NCBI GenBank assembly: GCA_964520785.1
Contig: CAZFQG010000111.1
Location: 1-20,915, forward strand
Source: CAZFQG01 sp964520785
GTDB taxonomy: Bacteria > Planctomycetota > Planctomycetia > Pirellulales > Thermoguttaceae
Direction: 5' to 3'
DNA: 20,915 nt
The position numbers were made by a program, and so were the translations under genes. The notes under the pieces are model-generated. The model saw only the letters and a program-made list of their open reading frames with translations, was not told where the DNA came from and ran no database searches. Position 1 is the stretch's first letter, and the number at the start of each line of letters is the position of its first letter. This document shows, piece by piece, positions 1 to 8,000 of the stretch.

Positions 1-636
1 GTCGCCGCCGAACATGATGTCTTTGCGGGTATAACCGTAGACGGCATCTCGCGATTTCTCCAGCACGCCGTCCCTAAATAGTCTGAGCGTGTTTCCATCA
101 TAGGTCATCGCAACGGAGTGCCAGGTACCGTCGGCGATATTGGGGCCGGGCGTGGAGGTCGACTGCGAGACCGCCGCATCGCTTTGCACGCTTCCCCGAA
201 GTCCCGAGGAGGAATCGAGCATCCACCCACCCGGGTCGCCGATATTGGCGCCCCAGGCCTTTGTTACGTAACCGGCGTAATTGTCGGTCTGCGTGGTGTT
301 GACCCACGTCGAAATGGTGAAACTCGTGGAGTTCAGGCTGGGTGCATCGGGGATCAAAACGGCGTTACCGGGCCCGGGATAGCCGCCGCCCGCGAAGACC
401 AAGCCGTCTCCCAACTTCCCGCTCGTCCAATTCGGCGCCGTGAAATCCCAGGTTCCCGTGCCCACGTACACATCCGCGGGACCCAGAATGCCGTGGTTCC
501 CGCCGACCGCGTCTTCCGCCGTGCCGTCGAAGGGCCAATGCGAAACCAATGCGCCCCGGGCAGCTACTGAAATCGCACATGCCGCCGAAAACAGGGCAAT
601 TCGCTTGGTAAGACACGTTCGTACTGTACAGGCCAC
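1..636 (-). CDS. LamG-domain secreted protein, C-terminus cut by window edge
   Basis: The visible 212 residues run off the left edge, so the stop is not seen. The N-terminus has a basic stretch, a hydrophobic core and an Ala-rich cleavage region, then a concanavalin A-like/LamG domain opening with LVSHWPFDG. This resembles the LVSHWSFDEG opening of the upstream double-LamG protein. Later motifs (WTSGKLGDGL, ISTWVNTTQ, GDPGGWMLD, DGTWHSV, KDIMFGGD) match that protein's second LamG domain, so the two are paralogues. LamG folds usually bind carbohydrate or other surface ligands. I chose the GTG at 636 because an AAGGAA ribosome-binding site lies 6 nt upstream and it gives a clean signal peptide. 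An in-frame ATG at 738 overlaps the upstream stop as ATGA and would add 34 residues. It is the last visible gene of the minus-strand run. A dockerin/PEP-CTERM tail like its paralogue's is likely but outside the window. Confidence 0.85.
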   Translation of the reverse strand, partial: MACTVRTCLTKRIALFSAACAISVAARGALVSHWPFDGTAEDAVGGNHGILGPADVYVGTGTWDFTAPNWTSGKLGDGLVFAGGGYPGPGNAVLIPDAPSLNSTSFTISTWVNTTQTDNYAGYVTKAWGANIGDPGGWMLDSSSGLRGSVQSDAAVSQSTSTPGPNIADGTWHSVAMTYDGNTLRLFRDGVLEKSRDAVYGYTRKDIMFGGD

Positions 637-642
637 GTCGTT

Positions 643-648
643 TTCCTT
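643..648 (-). promoter_or_regulatory. Ribosome-binding site supporting the GTG start at 636
   Basis: On the minus strand this reads AAGGAA, 6 nt before GTG. It favours the GTG over the in-frame ATG at 738, which lies inside the end of the previous gene and has no comparable purine-rich site at a good distance. Confidence 0.55.
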
Positions 649-734
649 GTTGCTGAACTTGGGCGCGCACGTTGACGGCAAGGCGGCCGGATTCACGGAG
701 AGCCGTCGCACGGACGCTTTTTCCAATGCGGCGG

Positions 735-1766
735 TCATTTCGCCGTTTTCGGGGGAATGAACTCGATCCAGGCCTGCTCCGTAATGGCCATCGGATGCTT
801 GCCGGCGTACTGCGAGGCGCGGACCAATTCGTCGCGCGTCGGACGGGGGACATACTTATTCGGCGGTTCCGGCGTCGTCGGCCAGGCGGCCAGCGTGATA
901 TTCCCGACCAGAAAAACGGGGAAATCCTGCGCCAGATTCCGATAACCGGCGGTCGTGGAGATCACGCACATATCGGTGCAATAGCCGCCCAGGAGGACGC
1001 ACTTGATCCCCTGCGCGGCGAGGTAGTCCCTTAGAGCCGGATAACCCAAGCCATCGTAGATCACCACATCCTCGACCTGGTAGTCGAGGTTGCTCGATAC
1101 GGGGATATAGTCCGGCCAGTCCTTACCGCCGAGGCCGCCAAAATAGGCCTCCAGTTCCGCGCGGCCCTGCTGGCGCTGGGCGGCGCTGGGCCGCTTCTGG
1201 CCATAGTCGCGGTACAACTTACCACGGATCGCGTCCGGAGTGCCCGGCAGACTGTAGCCGACCAGGCCCACGCGTCCCCGCATCGCATTCACGAAGGGCC
1301 GTACCACGTCCTTCAGGTGGGCGAGGCATAACACGTTGTCTTCGTACAGACCCATGAACGCGTACCCGTACCGATTGTATGCCTGGGGGCCCTTCCAGCC
1401 TTGTCCGTCCTCGAGTCCCCAGGGGTGGACGATCACTACGGCCGTCTCCTTGCTCTTCAGACGGTTCCGGCTCTCCACCAAGCCGCTCGTCGCGTGGCCT
1501 GGGATCTCCGGCAGGAACTTCCACGCCCGCACGAGCAAGTCGCCGTCCGGTTCCTCGACCAGGGCCGATCCCAGAAAACGGCGGAATTCGTCCTTGCAGA
1601 TCGGTTTGACGTGCTTCGTCCAGTCGACCGTCGACTCCGGCCAGACGGCAAGAATCTCGTCGGGGCTCTCAACCGGGCTATACTCCTGCGAAGATGCCTC
1701 ACCCGCGACAAAGGCCGCGAACAGACAAGACAGGGCGACTACATGGCTACCAAGGTTAATATTCAA
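735..1766 (-). CDS. Secreted isochorismatase-like (cysteine hydrolase fold) protein
   Basis: A 343-residue protein starting at TTG, with GGAGG 7 nt upstream. Residues 1-26 look like a signal peptide (hydrophobic ALSCLFAAFVAG), unusual for this mostly cytoplasmic superfamily. The fold is recognised from GGYCTDMCVISTTAGYRN (about 260-277), matching the isochorismatase-family loop around the nucleophilic cysteine (C267 by alignment). Where family members carry an Asp in a DMQNDF-type motif, this protein has VIVHPWGLEDGQGW, with His114 at the Asp position. The strand that normally carries the catalytic Lys reads VVIYDGLGYPAL, with no Lys. So Cys is kept and the other two triad residues seem replaced; ordinary amidase or isochorismatase chemistry is doubtful. 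It lies 18 nt after the DUF1559 stop, in the same run. About 343 residues is long for a family of roughly 200; the extra is N-terminal and a middle insert. Confidence 0.8.
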   Translation of the reverse strand: MNINLGSHVVALSCLFAAFVAGEASSQEYSPVESPDEILAVWPESTVDWTKHVKPICKDEFRRFLGSALVEEPDGDLLVRAWKFLPEIPGHATSGLVESRNRLKSKETAVVIVHPWGLEDGQGWKGPQAYNRYGYAFMGLYEDNVLCLAHLKDVVRPFVNAMRGRVGLVGYSLPGTPDAIRGKLYRDYGQKRPSAAQRQQGRAELEAYFGGLGGKDWPDYIPVSSNLDYQVEDVVIYDGLGYPALRDYLAAQGIKCVLLGGYCTDMCVISTTAGYRNLAQDFPVFLVGNITLAAWPTTPEPPNKYVPRPTRDELVRASQYAGKHPMAITEQAWIEFIPPKTAK

Positions 1767-1773
1767 TCCAGCA

Positions 1774-1778
1774 CCTCC
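1774..1778 (-). promoter_or_regulatory. Strong ribosome-binding site for a TTG start
   Basis: Minus-strand GGAGG sits 7 nt before TTG at 1766, inside the 18-nt gap after the DUF1559 stop codon. It is the main reason for choosing the rare TTG start. Confidence 0.65.
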
Positions 1779-1784
1779 GGGTTA

Positions 1785-2747
1785 TCAGAAGTCCTTGAGC
1801 ACGTTGCCATCTTGGGGGAGTCCCAGATTCCACCATGTTTCCAGCGCGATCGTCTGATCGACGAACCGAACGCTGCCGTCGACCATGACTGCTTGAACTC
1901 CTCCGGCGTGAGCACTCCGCGCCGTGATGATCGCCAACTCTGGAGAATTCGTCTGGAAGGTTTGAATGCAGTACAGATCGCCCGCCGTGGCGCGGTCGCG
2001 GTTGCAATCGGCGTAGGTCCCACCGCGGCCCTGGTCCGGCTGCTGGTCGTTGGGCAAACGGTCGTGGCGGTAGAAGCAGTACTGGATATTCGCCCACACG
2101 CCCCGCATGTCGTTGCCAGGCACTTTGAGCAGCTCCGAAATCATAACCGTGTGGCTGGTCCCGTCGGATACGTCACGGATTCGCGTGGCACTATTGACGG
2201 AAAACACCGCGTTCGGTTTCGGTGCCAGCCTGTCGGGGGGAAGGCCGTACTTGTGATCCGAATCCAGACGGACGCCGATATTGGCCACATAATTCCCCCT
2301 GGCCCACGTCGATTCCCAGTAGGAGTCACCCACGGCCCACTTCGTCAACGACGAAACTGGATCGGAGGGACAAAGAAGCGCGGTGAGCACCGTTTCGTGC
2401 AGAGGGACGTTCACGCCAAACGTCATCGAAGAGCCCGCGTCCCCGTGCTTGGCGACGATGTCTTGTTCCATATAGGGGAGGCTGGCCCTCGCCCAGGTGA
2501 CGAGAAACGGGTTACCCGGCTGCCTCGGGTCGGTAATCACCAGCGGGGGCAGGTGCCCGTAGCTGGAGACGTAATTGTGCATCGACAGGCCGAGTTGCTT
2601 CAGGTTGTTAGAGCACTGCGCCCGGCGCGCCGCCTCCCGAGCCGCCTGCACGGCCGGCAGCAGCAGGGCGATCAGAATGCCGATGATGGCGATCACCACC
2701 AGCAGTTCCACGAGCGTAAAACCGCGATTTGGTTTTTGTCCGAACAT
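1785..2747 (-). CDS. DUF1559 domain protein with type IV pilin-like N-terminus
   Basis: A 320-residue member of the planctomycete DUF1559 family. The N-terminus is a textbook prepilin segment: short basic leader, G9/F10 cleavage site, FTLVELLVVIAIIGILIALL helix with the conserved Glu at mature position 5, then PAVQAAREAARRAQCSNNLKQ. The C-terminus carries the family's H-X9-DG motif (H280, D290-G291) followed by SVRFV. Such proteins are predicted to be cleaved and methylated by a prepilin peptidase and held at the inner membrane or assembled as pseudopilins; their role is not settled, and planctomycetes carry many copies. AGGAG lies 6 nt upstream of ATG and overlaps the TAG stop of the preceding gene, which suggests translational coupling. 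It sits between two secreted proteins in the same run. Confidence 0.95.
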   Translation of the reverse strand: MFGQKPNRGFTLVELLVVIAIIGILIALLLPAVQAAREAARRAQCSNNLKQLGLSMHNYVSSYGHLPPLVITDPRQPGNPFLVTWARASLPYMEQDIVAKHGDAGSSMTFGVNVPLHETVLTALLCPSDPVSSLTKWAVGDSYWESTWARGNYVANIGVRLDSDHKYGLPPDRLAPKPNAVFSVNSATRIRDVSDGTSHTVMISELLKVPGNDMRGVWANIQYCFYRHDRLPNDQQPDQGRGGTYADCNRDRATAGDLYCIQTFQTNSPELAIITARSAHAGGVQAVMVDGSVRFVDQTIALETWWNLGLPQDGNVLKDF

Positions 2748-2753
2748 GGGGCG

Positions 2754-2758
2754 CTCCT
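2754..2758 (-). promoter_or_regulatory. Ribosome-binding site overlapping upstream stop codon
   Basis: Minus-strand AGGAG, 6 nt before the DUF1559 ATG at 2747. It overlaps the TAG stop (2759-2757) of the LamG gene, so a ribosome ending the first gene would be placed to start the second. Confidence 0.6.
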
Positions 2759-4895
2759 ATTTGTTGAGCCTCCGCCTTGAAACTCCGATTCCCAAGAACA
2801 CCGCCAGTGGAGCCAGCAGCGCGAACAGGCCCGGCTCGGGGACGGCGGCCGCGGCCGTTCTTCCCCAGTTCGCGCGGACGATGTCCAGGTCGGCGCTGTT
2901 GACCATGCCGTCCCCCGAGGCGTCGCCGCAGGGGAGACATCCAGGCACGACGCTTTGTCCCCAATTCCCGCGGACGATGTCCAGGTCGCCGCTACTGACC
3001 GTGCCGTCGCCGTTGAGATCGCCCGCAAGGGCCGCGGAGCCGCCGGTCGCCACGCCGTTTCCCGCGTCATCCAAGCGGAGGAAGTAATCGTCGCCGACCT
3101 TCGCCACCAGCCCGATGTCTCCATCGAGACCCGAAGCGAATGCCCAGGTAAGACCGCCGATCGTCACCTGGCCGCTTCCCGCGCGAGCGACGTCGAACAA
3201 CTGCTTGACTTTCCCCAAATCGTAGGCCAGTGCGTCCTCTTGCGCCAGGGAGTAAATCGCCTTCGCCTCGCCGCCGGAGAGGACTCCGCTCCAATAGCCG
3301 ATGTCGTCGAGCTGGCCGGCGAAATGGACCGACGAATAGGCGTCGCCACCGAAGATGATATCTTTCGCGACGAGGCCCATCCCCGCTCCTTCGACAACCA
3401 ACGGATCGCCGCCGTCGACATAGCAACGCAGTTCTTCCAACTCGCTCCAATAGGACATGACGACCAGGTGCCACTGACCATCGTTCACCGGAACTCTGTC
3501 CGTCATCGAATACTGATGCGAATCGGATAGCGTCTGCGCGCCGAGGCCTTGGTCGACGCGGGTGTCGAACATCCACCCGCCCGGCGGGTCCCCCATATTG
3601 TGCCCCCAACCGCGCGAGACCGGGGAGGCGTAATCCGCGTTCTGCGTCGTCTTCACCCATACCGAGACCGACAGATCCGCGTCCTGGAGGTCCGTCTCGG
3701 CAAGCGGCACGACCACGGCGTCTGCGCCGTTGAGATCGCCCGGGTTGTAGGGTCCGCCGGCGAACGATAACCCGCCACCGAATTTGCCGCTCGTCCAGGT
3801 GGGAGTGGTGAAATCGAACGTGGTGTTGGTCCGAACGACGCTCGTGCCCCCAAGGGTTCCCGGATAGCCTCCGACGGAATCGGCCGCTACCGTGCCGGAG
3901 CCCTCGTCGAGGTTCCAGTAGGCCTCGAGCACGGCCGTCGGCGGCGTGGGGGGTGGCGGGGGTTCCGGCGGATCCGTGGGATTGGCCGTGCCGGTAGTCA
4001 GACCGTTGCCCTTATCATCGAGACGGATCGTATAGACATTGCCGGTCTTCACCACCGCTCCGAGGTCGCCGCCGAGGCTGCCGCCGGCCTTCCACTCCAA
4101 ACCGCCCACCGTGATACTGCCCGCGTACGCTCGATGCACGTCGAACAACTGCTGGGCCTGGTTCAAGTTGTATTTCAGGTCGGGATGCACCCCCAAGCCG
4201 TATAGGGCCGTCGCCTCGCTCGTCCACAGCCCATGATCCCAAACGCCGACGTCGTCCATCTCTCCCGGCAGTCCGTACGTCGAGGGCAAGGCACCGCCGA
4301 TGATCAGATCCTGATCCGGCGTGTCGGTGATTCCTCCCCCTTCCACCAGGCCCACTTGCACGCCGTCCACGTAAAGCGCCGAGTAACGTTTCGAGGAAGC
4401 CGCGTCAAGCACGCCGTAGGTACCGGTGACCAGGTGCCACGAACCGTCGTTGATCAGGGCCGTTCCCAGGACGGAGACGTCGTTGTTGAATCGGGCGTAG
4501 CCGTCGTACAGATCGAGCAGATACCCACCGCTCCATTTGTCCACGATGCCGGTGTACCGCTGCGTTGCCGTCGTCTTCACCCAGGCGGACACCGTAAGGT
4601 TCCGTGGATTGAGCGATTCGGCGTTGTACACCAGCACATAGCCGGTTCCGTCGAAAGTCATGCCGCCACCCAGGATGCCGGGGGTCCAGGTCGCGCCCCC
4701 CACGACGTTGCCGTCGTTGGAAGCGACCGAATCGGTAACGAGGTACCCGCCCCCTTCGTCGAAGCTCCAGTGCGACACCAACGCGGCATGGGCAGTCGTC
4801 GCCAATGACAGAAAAAAGAGGGCGCGGACAGCTCCGCGCGCCACCCCCCAAACTGGTACCCACCGCCGTGAAAAAACCGTTTCGGACGACTTCAT
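2757..4895 (-). CDS. Double LamG, dockerin type I, PEP-CTERM surface protein
   Basis: 712 residues from the ATG at 4895, chosen because AAGGAGG lies 5 nt upstream; a longer in-frame start at 4964 has no such support. Order: signal peptide with hydrophobic core FFLSLATTAHA (to about 38); LamG 1 (about 40-228); a module of about 70 residues (229-302); a proline-rich linker (306-320); LamG 2 (324-545); a second copy of the module (546-618); dockerin type I with two calcium-binding loops, GDLNGDGTV and GDASGDGMV, each ending in DLDIVR-NWG (624-678); and a PEP-CTERM tail (VPEP at 685, hydrophobic helix, SRRRLNK). The PEP-CTERM tail predicts export and sorting by an exosortase, which is not in this window. 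LamG domains suggest glycan or surface binding. It is the first gene of the four-gene run and lies behind its own promoter candidate. Confidence 0.92.
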   Translation of the reverse strand: MKSSETVFSRRWVPVWGVARGAVRALFFLSLATTAHAALVSHWSFDEGGGYLVTDSVASNDGNVVGGATWTPGILGGGMTFDGTGYVLVYNAESLNPRNLTVSAWVKTTATQRYTGIVDKWSGGYLLDLYDGYARFNNDVSVLGTALINDGSWHLVTGTYGVLDAASSKRYSALYVDGVQVGLVEGGGITDTPDQDLIIGGALPSTYGLPGEMDDVGVWDHGLWTSEATALYGLGVHPDLKYNLNQAQQLFDVHRAYAGSITVGGLEWKAGGSLGGDLGAVVKTGNVYTIRLDDKGNGLTTGTANPTDPPEPPPPPTPPTAVLEAYWNLDEGSGTVAADSVGGYPGTLGGTSVVRTNTTFDFTTPTWTSGKFGGGLSFAGGPYNPGDLNGADAVVVPLAETDLQDADLSVSVWVKTTQNADYASPVSRGWGHNMGDPPGGWMFDTRVDQGLGAQTLSDSHQYSMTDRVPVNDGQWHLVVMSYWSELEELRCYVDGGDPLVVEGAGMGLVAKDIIFGGDAYSSVHFAGQLDDIGYWSGVLSGGEAKAIYSLAQEDALAYDLGKVKQLFDVARAGSGQVTIGGLTWAFASGLDGDIGLVAKVGDDYFLRLDDAGNGVATGGSAALAGDLNGDGTVSSGDLDIVRGNWGQSVVPGCLPCGDASGDGMVNSADLDIVRANWGRTAAAAVPEPGLFALLAPLAVFLGIGVSRRRLNK

Positions 4896-4900
4896 CGTCT

Positions 4901-4907
4901 CCTCCTT
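4901..4907 (-). promoter_or_regulatory. Strong ribosome-binding site fixing the LamG/PEP-CTERM start
   Basis: Minus-strand AAGGAGG, 5 nt before ATG 4895. It decides against the longer in-frame start at 4964. Confidence 0.75.
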
Positions 4908-4977
4908 CCGTACCACGGAAAATGTCGTGCTTACGAAACCAAAAACCTCAAAGTGAGAACCCATCGGATCAACCTTC

Positions 4978-5007
4978 AGTATTCCACCGCGGGCCTCTCG
5001 CCGTCAA
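4978..5007 (-). promoter_or_regulatory. Promoter of the four-gene LamG/DUF1559 run
   Basis: On the minus strand, TTGACG (5007-5002), an 18-nt spacer and AATACT (4983-4978) fit a sigma-70-type promoter. The predicted start near 4971 leaves a leader of about 75 nt before ATG 4895. The element lies about 30 nt beyond the stop of the glycoside-hydrolase-like gene. A box reading GTCGATTCCG (5030-5021) precedes it. The whole 55-nt segment aligns without gaps to the one upstream of the glycoside-hydrolase-like gene, with about 38 matches counted by hand. Confidence 0.6.
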
Positions 5008-5037
5008 GAAGATTGTTTACCGGAATCGACCATTCTC

Positions 5038-8000
5038 TTATCGATTTTGAGTCAGGTTCTTTTCCGAGACGTTTCCGGCCGAAAGCCGCCGCTGGAGCGT
5101 GTCTTCCAGCAGCCCGACCTTTTTGCTGATCAGCGCCGGGGTAAACAGGCCTCCGCGCCCCGGGCTGCCGTTACCGTTGGAGGCCGTTCCCAGCCGAGAA
5201 TCGGCCTCGGCGAACGCAATCGCCGCCTGGGCATTGGCCAGCTCATCGAGCCCGACGGCGATGAGTTGCTTTCGTAGTTCCTCCTTGTCCGGCCCCTCCG
5301 GCGCCGCCGCGTAGGCGTCGCGAAGCGGAATCCAGCGAATCATGTGAATCATCGAAACGGCCGAACGCTTCATTATCTCGGCGACCCCGATCTCGCGGTC
5401 CAGTTCCGCTTTACCGTGTTCCGTGGCGGTCTCACGTGCCGCGCGGAGGCATTCAAGGCCCTGGTCGAACTCCTCCACCATCGAGCCGAAACACTTGGCG
5501 GTCAGTTCGGGACCCCAAGGACCGCACCACTTTAGGTCGTTTTGCCATGCCCTGGCGCCGCCCATCGCTTTTTCTTCCGGATACAGAAACAGTGGCTGGG
5601 AAGGACCGGTTTGAAGAGGCCCGGGATACTTGTTGATGCCGTTGGAATAGGGGAAGTGGCCGATTCCCCGCGTGAAGTGGTCCCACGCCGCGAGGACCTG
5701 GTCCTCCGTCCCGGGACCGAAATCCCGCTTCGCCAACAGCCGCAGAAGGGTCTCTCCGGTCGGTCCGTTCGTCCATGAATACCATTTCAGCACGTCGGCA
5801 GTACGGCCGGGCGTGTATCCGTAATGGCAATACGTCGCCCATAGCGTGTCGAGCGGAAACTCGCACTGACGGCGGGCCCGCTCGCACCACTGCTGCATGC
5901 AGGGATAGTAGGGGACGGTCACGAACTCCAGGGCCGTGGCGTGTTCCGTCTTGGCGGCCAGCCGGAGGCCCGCCTCCTCCGCCTTCTTCATCATCGCGGT
6001 GAAATAGGCCGACGGACCCGTCTCGCAGACGATATAGTCCTCGGCGTAGTTGGTCACCCCCCCACGGACGATCGGCACGTTTCTATCGAAGTTCGCCTGG
6101 AAGATCATGCTCTTGGGGAACTTTCCGATCGCAACGGCCGCCCAAGGTTTGTGGTGACCCAAGTAGGTCCAGGCAATGTGGTCGGCATCCGGAGAAACCT
6201 CGCGCATCGCGCGGTCGATGACCGAAAGGGCGTCGACGGCGATATCCTCCGGCGCGAAGTCCTTGCACCTGGGGCAGGCCTTGTGGTTTCCCCCGGATGC
6301 ACAATGGACATATACCTCCGAATCGTAAATCTCGCACAGTCCCCCCAATCCGGGAACGCGGCGGAACAGCTCTCGGGTCGTTTCGGCGATGAATTCCTTT
6401 ACCTCGGGGTGCGAGCTGCACAGCGTCGTTCCGCCGACGTAGCAGTGCCCCACCCCCTTGGTGTCGGGCCGCGCCTCGTAGAACGCCTTGGGCACGCTGC
6501 AGAACTCGTTGCCGAAGTAAAGGATCACGTCGATGCCGTACCGCTTGCCCCGCTCCACCAGGTCTCGCAATCGCTCGATTCGCCGCGCGGCCATGGCATT
6601 GTTCAGCCCGGGGAACACCTTCGAATCGACGACCACCTCGCCATGCTGGACGATCAGCCAAACCGCGTTGAAACCCTGGTGGGAGATATGTTGCAGCAAC
6701 CCGTCGGTATAGGGGAGGGGAGAGGAGGTCTCCGTGTACTTGATATCCGAGGGGCAGACGGTGCAAGTGATCCGCCTACGTTGGCGGCAATCGCGCTGCG
6801 TCACTCCCCGCTCAAGAGCAGGCCCTCCGTGGAACCGCATCATGTCTTCCAGCCAATAGACGCCCCGCATGGCCCCCCGGGGAGTCCGTGCGGCGACCAC
6901 GATCCGCTCCGGCGCGACCTCGACCCGGTAGCCCTCTTCCGTGTCGACCTCGCCCACGAGCCCGGCGTCGTTGCCGATCTTCAATTCGACTACTCGGACA
7001 TCCTGAGCCGCCGGACTGGGGGAAACGCCGACCGAAACGCCCGCCCGGGTGCGTAAGAACTGCTTCAAGTCCTCGGCCGCGGTGGCCAGCACAGTGTCTT
7101 TATCGTCGCGTGCGTCGAAGTGGACCGTCCAAGAGTCGTCAAGAACGGTGTGGGCGTCCGTCGGGACGCCGCCGGTGAGTCGTTTTGCCGGATCGTCATC
7201 ATAGTAAGCGGCCATCATTCTTTGCGCGAACTGGTAGGCAAATTCCTTGCCCGATTGATTCACCGAATCCTCCGGCCGGTCGGTGAGCACGCGATACGCC
7301 AACGGAAAGTGCTCCGTGGAAATCGGTTTTCCGTCCGGTGGAACCGGGCCGTACACGACGTAACCGTCTTCCGGCAGGCGCCCCTTCTCGGCCGTGATTT
7401 CGTAGTAGACCGTTTCGTCCCCTTTTACGGTCTTGGGGGGTACGGTCGCTTCATGCCATGTGTCGAAAAGCGGGATGATCTCTTCATGTGTCAGCACGGC
7501 GACGCCGAAATCCTCCCCACCCGGCTTTGAGCCGAAACGGAGTCGCAATCGGCCCGGATAGCCGTCGCGCGAGACCTTGATCGCCATGCCTCGGAATTCA
7601 TTCGCTCCCTGGGGAATCCAGAACCGCCCGCGGAGGTGGGTTTCCGCCCGAGCATCGAGGAAGTGTTCGTGGAACGGATTCCCCCCTTCGAACGGCATGT
7701 CCCTGATTCGCCTTCCCAGCGCGCCGGGGGTATACGAGTAATCCCGCCCGACGGGAGCCCTCGGGCGCAGGTGGCGGTGGAGCACGTCGAACGCGCTGAC
7801 GCCTTCCGCGGCGACCGGGCTCCCGCCGGCATTATCGACGTCTTCCGGAAGCAATATCCTCGGTTCCATATCCGACGCGTCGGCGGCGAGAATCGCCACT
7901 TTGAGTTCGCTCATCAGCGGCTTCAGAATGCCGGCCGTTTTTTCGCCGCGGCCACAAGCGTAATAACCGATCCGCTCCGCGTCCACGTACTTGCATCCTC

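Noticed and set aside
1401..2780. 459-codon open frame on the plus strand across the DUF1559 and isochorismatase-like genes
   Set aside because: It lies opposite two well-supported genes, has no recognisable motif and reads as low-complexity Arg/Gly/Val-rich shadow sequence, as expected at high GC.
2863..2987. Repeated short segments that could suggest a CRISPR-like or intergenic repeat
   Set aside because: They code for the two halves of a dockerin domain in frame, so the repetition is explained by protein structure.
4896..4964. Longer start for the double-LamG protein at 4964
   Set aside because: The ATG at 4895 has a near-perfect ribosome-binding site and starts a normal signal peptide; the extension lies within the predicted leader RNA.
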